This document shows, in pieces, positions 46,264 to 54,797 of a stretch of DNA of 64,000 nt (position 1 is its first letter; each line of letters starts with the position of its first letter). Where the stretch lies: positions 124,001 to 188,000 of the forward strand of contig CAWAEZ010000014.1 in the NCBI GenBank assembly GCA_963781195.1, given 5' to 3'. The notes under the pieces are model-generated. The model was not told the DNA's origin, searched no databases, and saw nothing but the letters and a program-made list of their open reading frames with translations. The position numbers and the translations under genes were made by a program. Source of the stretch: JAJPKK01 sp963781195 (lineage in GTDB: Bacteria > Pseudomonadota > Alphaproteobacteria > Rhizobiales > Xanthobacteraceae).

Positions 46264-46300
46264 CGCGGGGAGCCGCGTCGCGCGGGGGGCGAGCCGAGGC

Positions 46301-46494
46301 CCCCTCCCCAGCCCGAGGCCCCCTCCCCAGCCCTCCCCCGCAAGCGGGAGAGGGAGCGCGCTCGGCTCCCCGCGAGGCTTTTCTCTCTTCTCTCTCTCTC
46401 GGATTTTTTCTGCGGTGGATCGCGTTCGGAAAAGCGAAAGGCAATTTGCAGGGCCGTACTCCCTCCACCGCTTGCGGGGGAGGGTGGGGAGGGG
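46301..46494. repeat. REP-like inverted repeat pair between moeA and mobA
   Basis: A CCCCTCCCCA...CCCCCGCAAGCGG arm at 46320-46347 is the reverse complement of 46468-46494, with only a one-base indel. A partial extra copy of the CCCCTCCCCA part lies at 46301-46311. Each arm also has its own small hairpin around the GCAAGC core. This looks like the dispersed intergenic palindromes common in Bradyrhizobium/Rhodopseudomonas-type genomes. It lies where the moeA and mobA genes converge, so it may act as a two-way terminator. Confidence 0.8.
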
Positions 46495-46524
46495 CGCAGC
46501 TCGGGGAATCCGTCCGTTGTACCC

Positions 46525-47160
46525 TTACGCCGGTTCGAGGTGGGCGATGCGCTCTGCGGCGGCGGCGTCTTCCGGCGTGTTGACGTTGAAGAAGGGATCG
46601 AGCGGGCGCTCCGGCCATTCGGCGATGGCGATGCCGTGCCGCGCCGTCCACACCTCGATCTTGTGCAGGCCCTCGTCGACGAGCGCGCGGCGCAAGTCGT
46701 CGCGCAGCGACAACGGCCACAGGCCGACCACCGGGTGGCGCCAGTCTCCGGAGCGGGCGCAGGCGAGCGGCGTGCCGGCCGCTTCGCGGGTCCGGTGCAG
46801 GCGCGCCACGAGATCGTGCGGCAGGAACGGGCAGTCGCCCGGCGCGCTCGCGATCCACGCGACGCCCGGGGCATGCGCCGCCGCCCAGTCGAGGCCCGCG
46901 AGGATGCCGGCGAGCGGGCCGGCGAAGTCGGGCACGCTGTCGGCGACCACCGGCAGGCCGTAGCGCGCGAACCGGGCGGGGTCGCCGTTGGCGTTGAGAA
47001 CGAGCGCGGTGGTGGCCGGACGAAGCCGTGCAATCACCCGGTCGAGAATGGCCGTCCCGCCGATGGTGATCAGCGCCTTGTCGCCGCCGCCCATGCGGCG
47101 CGCCAGCCCGCCAGCGAGGACAAGGCCGAGAGTCTTCGGATAGGCTGGAGGAGGCGACAT
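46525..47160 (-). CDS. mobA: Molybdenum cofactor guanylyltransferase MobA
   Basis: 211 residues. The N-terminal nucleotide-binding motif is GLVLAGGLARRMGGGDKAL, followed by VADSVPDFAGPLAGIL, WIASAPGDCPFLP and FFNVNTPEDAAAAE. MobA transfers GMP to molybdopterin to form the bis-MGD cofactor. It is convergent with mobB-moeA and upstream of nothing obvious; fdhD lies on the same strand upstream. Confidence 0.95.
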   Translation of the reverse strand: MSPPPAYPKTLGLVLAGGLARRMGGGDKALITIGGTAILDRVIARLRPATTALVLNANGDPARFARYGLPVVADSVPDFAGPLAGILAGLDWAAAHAPGVAWIASAPGDCPFLPHDLVARLHRTREAAGTPLACARSGDWRHPVVGLWPLSLRDDLRRALVDEGLHKIEVWTARHGIAIAEWPERPLDPFFNVNTPEDAAAAERIAHLEPA

Positions 47161-47259
47161 GGTCCGGAGGCTCTACGCGTCCATCATCGTGTGATCGTCA
47201 TGCTTAGATTTCTTTGCCGTCGTGCATCTTGCCACAGGTGCATCTTCCATCGTGCTTTT

Positions 47260-47288
47260 GCTTCAATCGTCATAGCTTCAATCGTCAT
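47260..47288. repeat. 15-bp direct duplication over the fdhD stop codon
   Basis: GCTTCAATCGTCAT occurs at 47260-47273 and again at 47275-47288. On the minus strand the upstream copy encodes the last residues and stop of fdhD; the second copy is untranslated. It looks like a recent slippage duplication. Confidence 0.7.
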
Positions 47289-48159
47289 GCACGGCGGCCT
47301 TGCGGCGGTGCTTCGCGCTCTCCTCCTCGACATAGGCGAGGTCCTGGTCGAACACGATGCGGTCCTCGCCGGCCAGCGCCACGAAGCGCTTGCCGCGGGC
47401 GCGGCCGATCAAGGTGAGGTTCGCCTTGCGCGCCAGTTCGACGCCCCAGGCGGTGAAGCCCGAGCGCGACACCAGGATCGGGATGCCCATGCGCACGGTC
47501 TTGATCACCATCTCCGAAGTGAGGCGCCCCGTGGTGTAGAAGATTTTGTCGCCGGCGGGGACGCCGTGACGAAACATCCAGCCGGCGGTCTTGTCCACCG
47601 CATTGTGGCGGCCGACGTCCTCCATGTAGACCAGCGGCCGGTCCTCCGCGGCGAGCACGCAGCCGTGGATCGCGCCGGCTTCGAGATAGAGCGATGGCGT
47701 GGTGTTGATGCGGCTGGCGAGCCGATACAGCCAGGAGGTGCGCAGCGTGGCCGCGGGAAGCGCGGCGCTCTCGATCACCTCCATGAGGTCGCCGAACGCG
47801 GTGCCCTGGGCGCAGCCCGAGGTCTGCACCTTCTTGCGCAGCTTGTGCTCGTAATTGGTGGCGTGGGCGGTGCGCACCACCACGACCGAAAGCTCTTCGT
47901 CATAGTCGACCCCGGTGATGGTGTCGGTCGGCGCGAGCATGTTCTGGTTGAGCAGGTAGCCGATCGCGAGATATTCGGGATAGTCGTTGATGGTCATCGC
48001 GGTGACGATCTCCTGCGCATTGAGGAAGATCGTCAGCGCGCGTTCCACCGTGACCGAGGTCTCGATCGGCGCGCCGGTGTGGTCGATGCCGCGCACCCGT
48101 TCGGTCAGCCGCGGATCGTGCGGGTCGGGACGCAGGAGATAGTCGGTGTCGTCAGCCAT
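47278..48159 (-). CDS. fdhD: Formate dehydrogenase accessory sulfurtransferase FdhD
   Basis: 293 residues from the ATG at 48159 (the frame is open 90 bp upstream). Family motifs: NDYPEYLAIGYLLNQNML, TSGCAQGTAFGDLMEVI, GAIHGCVLA, YMEDVGRHNAVDK, TTGRLTSEMVIKTVRMG and SRSGFTAWGVELARKANLTL. FdhD passes sulfur from IscS to the molybdenum cofactor of formate dehydrogenase. E. coli FdhD uses a CxxC; here only the first Cys (GCAQG) is present. It lies on the same strand as mobA. Confidence 0.93.
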   Translation of the reverse strand: MADDTDYLLRPDPHDPRLTERVRGIDHTGAPIETSVTVERALTIFLNAQEIVTAMTINDYPEYLAIGYLLNQNMLAPTDTITGVDYDEELSVVVVRTAHATNYEHKLRKKVQTSGCAQGTAFGDLMEVIESAALPAATLRTSWLYRLASRINTTPSLYLEAGAIHGCVLAAEDRPLVYMEDVGRHNAVDKTAGWMFRHGVPAGDKIFYTTGRLTSEMVIKTVRMGIPILVSRSGFTAWGVELARKANLTLIGRARGKRFVALAGEDRIVFDQDLAYVEEESAKHRRKAAVHDD

Positions 48160-48311
48160 CGCGGCTGACAATGTGGATTGGGCCGCCCCTTTGCAAGGCC
48201 GCCGCGGCGGCGCCGCGGCCCGGCCGCGCTGCCCCGGTGGCTCCATCATTCCGAGCTAACGCCCTGGAATCAGTCAAAAATCCGTCCACCTCGTCGGCCT
48301 GCGCGAATGCC

Positions 48312-48339
48312 TTGCCAGTCCGCGCCCGGTGACTATAGT
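48312..48339 (+). promoter_or_regulatory. Promoter of tRNA-Ser
   Basis: A -35 TTGCCA (48312-48317), a 16-bp spacer, and a -10 TATAGT (48334-48339), 41 bp upstream of the tRNA. Good housekeeping-sigma match. Confidence 0.6.
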
Positions 48340-48380
48340 GCGGCCGCCGCACCCCACGCGCTCGCCGCGCGCGGCACCGC

Positions 48381-48470
48381 GGAGGGATGGCCGAGTGGCT
48401 GATGGCGCTCGCTTGGAAAGCGTGTATACGGGAAACCGTATCGTGGGTTCGAATCCCACTCCCTCCGCCA
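48381..48470 (+). tRNA. serX: tRNA-Ser (anticodon GGA), CCA encoded
   Basis: 90 nt. Acceptor GGAGGGA pairs with TCCCTCC, and the 3' end is GCCA. The anticodon loop TTGGAAA holds GGA (reads UCC/UCU). A long type-II variable arm TACGG-GAAA-CCGTA and a normal T arm (GTGGGTTCGAATCCCAC) are present. The anticodon stem CTCGC/GCGTG contains one T-T mismatch. The symbol only marks a serine tRNA; no strain-specific name is implied. Confidence 0.95.
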
Positions 48471-48805
48471 TTAAGTTGTTCAGATCGCAATCTTTTTCGT
48501 TTTCTGGTAGGTCGCCTGGGGCCGACGTTCCGGCGCTTTTAAACGGCGCTCGCGGGGGCGCGTTTCTTCCACGGCTCGCCGTGCATTTCTCGGCCTCTCC
48601 CGCCGGCGGCGCAGCCGGGCTCGCGTAGATAGGTCGCAAGACCCGCCGCTGAATCGCACCAAGTCATCCGAGGAGCGCCGACCTCCCGACGAGCACGTAA
48701 GGATGTACGGCCGCGACAGAGTGACGGCCAAGCCACGGCGTGGTGAACGAATGGGAGTTCCAGCGCGTTGGTGTCGGCGAGCCCGCTCACGTGAATATCG
48801 GCGAT
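48471..48805. other. Region between tRNA-Ser and zwf
   Basis: Nothing recognisable except a bulged AAACG/CGTTT hairpin at about 48539-48565 that may end the tRNA transcript. The zwf frame is open from 48740, so part of this may code for an alternative zwf start (GTG at 48740 or 48791). Confidence 0.4.
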
Positions 48806-50497
48806 ATGAACAGTTCCCGCACATTGGAAGCGCGTCCGAACACGTCTCAGGCCTCCGGGACGCCCGCAACGGGCGAGACGGACGGCGCGACGGCGGCCTC
48901 TGGGGTGCCGCCCCACTCTGCGACCAAAGCTACCGCCGATCCGGCTTCGAGCGGTCGGCTGAAGCCTGCGGTGATGGTCATTTTCGGGGCCGGCGGCGAC
49001 CTGACCAGGCGCCTGATCGTTCCGGCGCTGTGTCATCTGGCGAAGGCCCGTGAACTTCCCGAACAGTTCAGCATCATCGGCATCGATCACAATGAGCGCA
49101 CCACCAAGCAATGGGGCGATCTGCTGGCCGAGGCGATGGGGGAGAGCGGAGGGAAGGTCCGGCCCGTAGAGGACGACGTCTGGGCCTGGCTCACCGACCG
49201 CATGCACTACATGCCCGGCGACTTCACCCGGCCTGAGGTCTTCGACCAGCTTGCGACGCGGCTGAAGGAAAGGCCGTTCGGGCAGGGCACGGACCATAGC
49301 AAAGGCGTGAACGTGCTATTCTACCTCGCAGTCGCGGATCGCTTCTTCGGTCCCATCGTCGAGCAGATCGGCCGCGCCGGCCTCGCCGAAGATTCCGGGG
49401 ACAGCTGGCGTCGGGTGATCATCGAGAAGCCGTTCGGCCACGATTATAGCTCGGCACGGGCGCTCAACGCCCAGATTCTGAAGGTGCTGTCGGAGGACCA
49501 GATCTTTCGAATCGACCATTTCCTCGGCAAGGAGACGGTTCAGAACATCATGGTGCTTCGGTTCGCCAACGGCATCTTCGAGCCGCTATGGAACCGCGAT
49601 CACATCGACCATATCCAGATCACAGTCGCCGAGACCGTGGGGGTCGAGGGCCGCGCGCGGTTCTACGAGGCCACCGGCGCGTTGCGCGACATGGTGCCGA
49701 ATCATCTCTTTCAGCTTCTCGCCATGATCGGCATGGAGCCCCCCACCTCGTTCGATGCCGACGCGGTGCGTACCAAGAAGACCGAGCTCCTGCAGGCGAT
49801 CCACCCGATCTCGCCCAATGACGCCGTGCGCGGCCAATATGGTGCCGGCGCGGTGCTCGGCAGGAAAATTCCGGATTACCGCAGCGAGCCCGATGTGGCG
49901 CCGGATTCCGGGACCGAGACCTTTGCTGCGCTCAAGCTCGGCATCGATAACTGGCGCTGGGCCGGCGTGCCGTTTTATCTGCGCACGGGCAAGGCGCTGT
50001 CGGCACGCACCACCGAGATCTCGGTTCAATTCCGCCAAGCGCCGTATTCGCTGTTTCGCGATACCCCGGTCGACAAGCTCCCCGCCAATATCCTCACGTT
50101 GCGCATCCAGCCGGACGAAGGATTGTCGATCAGCTTCAGCGCCAAGCGACCCGGCCCCGAGGTCGAGATCGCCGGCGTCGAAATGGACTTCTCCTATCGC
50201 GACTATTTCGAACCGATCGCCTCGGTCGGATATGAGACCCTGATCTACGATTGCCTGATCGGAGACGCTACGCTGTTTCAGCGCGCCGACACTGTCGAGG
50301 CCGCCTGGTGCGCGCTACAAGGTCTGCTCGATAACTGGAAAGTGTCGCCCGGCGATGAATTTCCCAATTACGTGGCCGGCTCCGCGGGTCCGGATTCGGC
50401 CAACAGGCTCATTACCCGCGACGGTCGTGCTTGGCGCCCGATCCGCAATCATCGAAGCCGCAACGGGGCAGCCGGGCGCACTCCTGGGAACGAATGA
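48806..50497 (+). CDS. zwf: Glucose-6-phosphate dehydrogenase
   Basis: 563 residues from the ATG at 48806. The first 45 or so are Ser/Thr/Ala-rich and non-conserved, so a start further in cannot be excluded. NADP-binding VMVIFGAGGDLTRRLIVPAL opens the domain (usual GASGDL is GAGGDL here). RVIIEKPFGHD and the active-site block IFRIDHFLGKETVQNIM follow. The enzyme oxidises glucose 6-phosphate to 6-phosphogluconolactone. First gene of the sugar-phosphate operon; tal follows 9 bp later. Confidence 0.95.
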   Translation: MNSSRTLEARPNTSQASGTPATGETDGATAASGVPPHSATKATADPASSGRLKPAVMVIFGAGGDLTRRLIVPALCHLAKARELPEQFSIIGIDHNERTTKQWGDLLAEAMGESGGKVRPVEDDVWAWLTDRMHYMPGDFTRPEVFDQLATRLKERPFGQGTDHSKGVNVLFYLAVADRFFGPIVEQIGRAGLAEDSGDSWRRVIIEKPFGHDYSSARALNAQILKVLSEDQIFRIDHFLGKETVQNIMVLRFANGIFEPLWNRDHIDHIQITVAETVGVEGRARFYEATGALRDMVPNHLFQLLAMIGMEPPTSFDADAVRTKKTELLQAIHPISPNDAVRGQYGAGAVLGRKIPDYRSEPDVAPDSGTETFAALKLGIDNWRWAGVPFYLRTGKALSARTTEISVQFRQAPYSLFRDTPVDKLPANILTLRIQPDEGLSISFSAKRPGPEVEIAGVEMDFSYRDYFEPIASVGYETLIYDCLIGDATLFQRADTVEAAWCALQGLLDNWKVSPGDEFPNYVAGSAGPDSANRLITRDGRAWRPIRNHRSRNGAAGRTPGNE

Positions 50498-50506
50498 GGT
50501 CAGTCC

Positions 50507-51592
50507 ATGAAAGCAACGCAGAAACTGCACGATCTCGGCCAGAGCATCTGGCTCGACAACATCACACGTCCCCTTTTGAAGACGGGTGGCCTGCGCCGTT
50601 ACATCGACGAGCTGTCGGTCACCGGCCTGACGTCGAACCCGACCATCTTCGAGCACGCGATCAGGAACGGCGACGATTACGACCGTTCCATCAAGACGAA
50701 GGCCGAAGACGGGAGGTCGGGGCAGGAGCTGTTCTTCGAGCTCGCGATCGAAGACTTGAAACAGGCTGCGGAGTTGTTCCGCCCGGTGCATGAACGCACC
50801 GGCGGACTCGACGGCTGGGTCTCGCTCGAGGTGTCGCCGCTGGTCGCCTACGATACCGCAGCAACCATCGCTGTGGCGAAGCAGCTCCATGCGCAGATGG
50901 ACCGGCCCAACGTCATGATCAAAATTCCTGGCACGCCGCAAGGCCTGCCGGCGATCGAGGAGTCGATCTTCGCCGGTGTTCCGGTCAACGTCACTCTGCT
51001 GTTTTCCGACGAACAATATGTCGCCGCCGCCGATGCCTACATGCGCGGCATCGAGCGTCGCATCGACGCCGGACTGAAACCCGATGTCGCCTCGGTCGCA
51101 TCGCTGTTCGTCAGCCGGTGGGATGTGGCGGCGAACGGCAAGCTGCCGCCGGCTCTCAACGACAAGCTCGGTATCGCCATCGCCCGGCGAGCCTACCGCA
51201 AGTACCGCAACCTGCTCGGTTCGCCGCGCTGGATGCGTGCTTACAACGAGGGTGCGCGCCCCCAACGCCTGCTGTGGGCCAGCACCGGGACCAAGAACCC
51301 GAAGGTGTCCGATGTCCTCTATGTCGAGGCCCTGGCATCCCCCTTCACCGTCAACACCATGCCGGAAGGCACGTTGAAGGCCTTCGCCGACCACGGCAAG
51401 CTCGGTGACGCGATGGCCATCGATGGTGACGATGCCGACGCGGAGCTGGCTCAGTTTGCCGCCGCCAAAATCGACGTGCGCGCGCTCGCCGATCAGCTGC
51501 AGGAGGATGGCGCCAAGTCGTTCGTCAAGTCGTGGAATGACCTGATGGAGGTGATAGGTTCCAAGTCCGCCGTTCTCGAGCGCGCAAGCTGA
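50507..51592 (+). CDS. tal: Transaldolase
   Basis: 361 residues. VTGLTSNPTIFEHAI and MIKIPGTPQGLPAIEE (Schiff-base Lys in MIKIPGT) are diagnostic; NVTLLFSDEQYVAAADAY and ASTGTKNPKVSDVLYVEALA follow. Size and motifs fit the longer actinobacterial/cyanobacterial-type transaldolase. It moves a dihydroxyacetone unit between sugar phosphates in the non-oxidative pentose-phosphate branch. Neighbours: zwf 9 bp upstream, the ROK gene 7 bp downstream. Confidence 0.95.
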   Translation: MKATQKLHDLGQSIWLDNITRPLLKTGGLRRYIDELSVTGLTSNPTIFEHAIRNGDDYDRSIKTKAEDGRSGQELFFELAIEDLKQAAELFRPVHERTGGLDGWVSLEVSPLVAYDTAATIAVAKQLHAQMDRPNVMIKIPGTPQGLPAIEESIFAGVPVNVTLLFSDEQYVAAADAYMRGIERRIDAGLKPDVASVASLFVSRWDVAANGKLPPALNDKLGIAIARRAYRKYRNLLGSPRWMRAYNEGARPQRLLWASTGTKNPKVSDVLYVEALASPFTVNTMPEGTLKAFADHGKLGDAMAIDGDDADAELAQFAAAKIDVRALADQLQEDGAKSFVKSWNDLMEVIGSKSAVLERAS

Positions 51593-51599
51593 GTCCTCC

Positions 51600-52397
51600 A
51601 TGAAAGCGAAAGCGAAGGTGAAGGCTGAACCGCGGCGCGCGCGCGCCGGGAAATCGGTGCAAGATCGGGCCGATTTGATCGAAGCGCCACGGCGAAGCGC
51701 CTCCTCCAGGAAGGTGCTCGCAATCGACGTAGGCGGCGCATCGGTCAAAGTCCTGGTCACCGGAGAGCACGAGCGCCGGTCGATACCATCCGGATCCAAG
51801 ATGACGCCCAAGCAGATGGTGGCGTCTGTCAAGGAGATCGCCGACGGCTGGACCTATGATGTGATCTCGATCGGTTATCCCGGGCCGGTGCTGCGCGGGC
51901 GCCCGGTGGCCGAACCCTGGAATTTGGGTCGCGGTTGGGTCGGATTCGATTTCGCCGCCGCGTTCGGGCTTCCCACCAAAGTCATCAACGACGCGGCCAT
52001 GCAGGCGTTGGGGAGCTACGACGGCGGCAAGATGCTGTTCCTCGGCCTCGGGACGGGGCTCGGTACCGCGATGATCGTCGAAGGCATTGTCGAGCCCATG
52101 GAGCTCGGGCATTTGCCGTACAAGAAGCATACCTACGAGGATTATGTCGGCGAGGCCGGCTTGGAACGTCACGGCAAGAAGAAATGGCGCCGGCACGTTT
52201 TCGATGTGGTCGAGCGCCTGATCGCGGCGCTCGAGCCCGACGACACGGTGATCGGCGGTGGCAACGTCAAGGCTCTCGAGACACTGCCGCCGCATTGCCG
52301 GGCGGGCGACAACGCCAACGCGTTTCGCGGTGGGTTCCGCTTGTGGGATGATGCAGGCGATCGTCCGATCAGAACATCGAAGCCTGCCGCGAGGTGA
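51600..52397 (+). CDS. ROK-family sugar kinase, probable polyphosphate glucokinase
   Basis: 265 residues. The first 35 are basic and disordered. The ROK fold begins VLAIDVGGASVKVLV (phosphate 1), then VISIGYPGPVLRGRPVAEPW, KVINDAAMQALGSYDGGKML, FLGLGTGLGTAMIV and VIGGGNVKALETLP. The LGTGLGTAMI glycine-rich loop and compact length match polyphosphate glucokinases, which phosphorylate glucose using polyphosphate or ATP. Zwf upstream and pgi downstream fit a glucose-6-phosphate supplier. The pyrophosphate/polyphosphate donor is inferred, not proven. Confidence 0.75.
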   Translation: MKAKAKVKAEPRRARAGKSVQDRADLIEAPRRSASSRKVLAIDVGGASVKVLVTGEHERRSIPSGSKMTPKQMVASVKEIADGWTYDVISIGYPGPVLRGRPVAEPWNLGRGWVGFDFAAAFGLPTKVINDAAMQALGSYDGGKMLFLGLGTGLGTAMIVEGIVEPMELGHLPYKKHTYEDYVGEAGLERHGKKKWRRHVFDVVERLIAALEPDDTVIGGGNVKALETLPPHCRAGDNANAFRGGFRLWDDAGDRPIRTSKPAAR

Positions 52398-52459
52398 CGC
52401 TGCGATGCGACGTCGCGGCGATGGTTGGATAAGACACTCTCGGGACACAAGGAGCCCTA

Positions 52460-54118
52460 ATGGCTGCGCGACCGCAGACACCACAGCCGCGATCGTTACC
52501 CCAACGGGCGGCTTGGCATGCGCTCAAAGATCACTATTCCAAGATGCAAGACGTGCATCTGCGCGACCTGTTCAAGGCGGATCCGCAACGCGGAGAACGG
52601 TTGACCGCCGAGGCTGCCGGCGTCTTTCTCGACTACTCCAAGAACCGCATCACCGACGAGACGCTGCGCCTGCTGGTCGCTCTCGCCGAGCAATCCGGGC
52701 TGCGCGACCGCATCGACGCGATGTTCCGCGGCGACAAGATCAACATCACCGAGGACCGCGCGGTGCTGCACGTGGCGCTGCGGGCGCCCCGCGGCGCATC
52801 GATCGTCGTCGATGGCAAGAACGTCGTGCCGGACGTGCATGCGGTGCTCGACAAGATGGCGGCGTTCGCCGAGCGCGTGCGCAGCGGCGAATGGAAGGGG
52901 CATACCGGCAAGCGCATTCGCAACGTGGTCAATATCGGCATCGGCGGCTCCGACCTCGGGCCCGTGATGGCCTACGAGGCGCTGCGGCATTACAGCCCGC
53001 GCGACATGACGTTCCGCTTCGTGTCGAACGTCGACGGCACTGATTTCGTCGAGACGACGCGCGATCTCGATGCGTCCGAGACGCTGTTCATCATCTCGTC
53101 GAAGACCTTCACGACGCTCGAGACCATGACCAACGCTCACAGTGCGCGCGATTGGTCGCTCGCGGCACTCGGCGGCAATCCCGATGCGGTCGCCCGGCAT
53201 TTCGTCGCCATCTCGACCAATAAGGAGAAGGTCACCGCGTTCGGCATCGATGTCGCCAACATGTTCGAGTTCTGGGACTGGGTCGGCGGCCGCTACTCGA
53301 TGGACTCGGCGATCGGCCTCTCGACCATGCTGGCGATCGGACCCGATGGTTTCCGCGACATGCTCGCCGGCTTCCATGCCATCGACGAGCATTTCCGCAC
53401 CGCGCCCTTCGCCGCCAATCTGCCGGTCCTCATGGCGCTCATCAGTCTCTGGTACAATGATTTTTTCGGTGCTCAGACCGTCGCGGTGCTGCCCTACGAT
53501 CAATACCTCGCGCGCTTCCCGGCCTATCTCCAGCAACTCACCATGGAGAGCAACGGCAAGCACGTGACGCTCTCCGGCACGCCGGTCGAGCAGCAAACCG
53601 GCCCGATCTACTGGGGCGAGCCCGGCACCAACGGACAGCACTCGTTCTATCAGCTGATCCACCAGGGCACCCGGCTCATTCCCTGCGACTTCATCGCCTT
53701 CGCCCAGTCCCTCAACAACCTCGGCAGGCACCATGACGTGCTGCTCGCGAACGTGTTCGCGCAGAGCGAGGCGCTCGCGTTCGGCAAGTCGCCCGACCAG
53801 GTCAAGAGCGAAGGCACGCCGGATTGGCTCGTCCCTCACCGCGTGTTCGAAGGCAACCGGCCGTCCAACACGCTGCTGCTGGAGCGTCTGACTCCGGCGG
53901 CCTTGGGCACACTCGTGGCTCTCTACGAGCACAGCGTCTTCACCCAGGGTGTCATTTGGGACATCGATTCGTTCGATCAGTGGGGTGTCGAGCTCGGCAA
54001 GGTTCTGGCGCAGCGCATCATCCCCGAGCTCGAGAGCAAAGCCGAGCCCGCCCTCGGCCACGACAGTTCCACCAACAATCTGATCCGCCGCTATCGCAAG
54101 CTCAAAGGAACGACGTGA
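52460..54118 (+). CDS. pgi: Glucose-6-phosphate isomerase
   Basis: 552 residues from the ATG at 52460 with AAGGAG upstream. Signatures: NIGIGGSDLGPVMAYEAL, FRFVSNVDGTDFVE, ISSKTFTTLETMTN, GGRYSMDSAIGL, QLTMESNGKHV and YEHSVFTQGVIWDIDSFDQW. It interconverts glucose 6-phosphate and fructose 6-phosphate. Its stop overlaps the rpe start (GTGA). Confidence 0.97.
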   Translation: MAARPQTPQPRSLPQRAAWHALKDHYSKMQDVHLRDLFKADPQRGERLTAEAAGVFLDYSKNRITDETLRLLVALAEQSGLRDRIDAMFRGDKINITEDRAVLHVALRAPRGASIVVDGKNVVPDVHAVLDKMAAFAERVRSGEWKGHTGKRIRNVVNIGIGGSDLGPVMAYEALRHYSPRDMTFRFVSNVDGTDFVETTRDLDASETLFIISSKTFTTLETMTNAHSARDWSLAALGGNPDAVARHFVAISTNKEKVTAFGIDVANMFEFWDWVGGRYSMDSAIGLSTMLAIGPDGFRDMLAGFHAIDEHFRTAPFAANLPVLMALISLWYNDFFGAQTVAVLPYDQYLARFPAYLQQLTMESNGKHVTLSGTPVEQQTGPIYWGEPGTNGQHSFYQLIHQGTRLIPCDFIAFAQSLNNLGRHHDVLLANVFAQSEALAFGKSPDQVKSEGTPDWLVPHRVFEGNRPSNTLLLERLTPAALGTLVALYEHSVFTQGVIWDIDSFDQWGVELGKVLAQRIIPELESKAEPALGHDSSTNNLIRRYRKLKGTT

Positions 54119-54780
54119 GGACCACCACGATAAAGCTCGCTCCATCGATTCTCGCCGCTGATTTCGCCCGTCTGGGCGAGCAGGTCGCCGCGGCGGAGCG
54201 TGCCGGCGCCGACCGGATCCACGTCGACGTCATGGATGGGCATTTCGTGCCCAATTTTTCCTTGGGCCTGGCGATCGTCAAATCGCTGCGCCGCGTGACC
54301 GGCCTTCCGCTCGAAGCCCACCTGATGGTCGAAAACCCCGACTTTTTTGTCGATGAATTCGCAGAAAGCGGAACCGATGCCTTTCTGGTCCATTGGGAGG
54401 GCAACAACGACGTTCCACGCACCGTGCAGCGGATCAAGGCGCTGGGAAAACGCGTCGGCGTCGCCATCAATCCGGCCACACCGGCCGCGGCGCTTCAGGA
54501 CATCATGCCCGACCTCGACCAGGTGCTGGTGATGACCGTGAACCCCGGGTTCGGCCATCAGCGTTTTCTCGAGGGCACGCTCCCCAAGATCAGGCAGACG
54601 CGCGAAATGATCGATCGCATCAAGCCGGGCTGCGGCCTCGAGGTCGATGGCGGGATCGACGCCAGGACGGCGCCGCTGGCGGTACAGGCCGGGGCCGACA
54701 TTCTGGTCGCCGGCACGGCGATATTCGGTGACGGCGAGGGCATCACTGCCGCATTCGGGCGGCTGCAGGCCGCACTTTAG
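54115..54780 (+). CDS. rpe: Ribulose-phosphate 3-epimerase
   Basis: 221 residues with a GTG start at 54115 overlapping the pgi stop by 4 bp. TIM-barrel motifs: KLAPSILAADFARLGEQV, RIHVDVMDGHFVPNFS, LEAHLMVENPDFF, VMTVNPGFGHQRFLEGTLPK and LEVDGGIDARTA, with the metal-binding His/Asp set. It converts ribulose 5-phosphate to xylulose 5-phosphate. Overlap suggests coupling with pgi. Confidence 0.97.
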   Translation: MRTTTIKLAPSILAADFARLGEQVAAAERAGADRIHVDVMDGHFVPNFSLGLAIVKSLRRVTGLPLEAHLMVENPDFFVDEFAESGTDAFLVHWEGNNDVPRTVQRIKALGKRVGVAINPATPAAALQDIMPDLDQVLVMTVNPGFGHQRFLEGTLPKIRQTREMIDRIKPGCGLEVDGGIDARTAPLAVQAGADILVAGTAIFGDGEGITAAFGRLQAAL

Positions 54781-54797
54781 CGGGACGGAGCAGGCTC

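Noticed and set aside
46301..46494. Possible CRISPR or attachment-site repeats
   Set aside because: Only two inverted arms and one partial copy; no spacers, no cas genes, no integrase.
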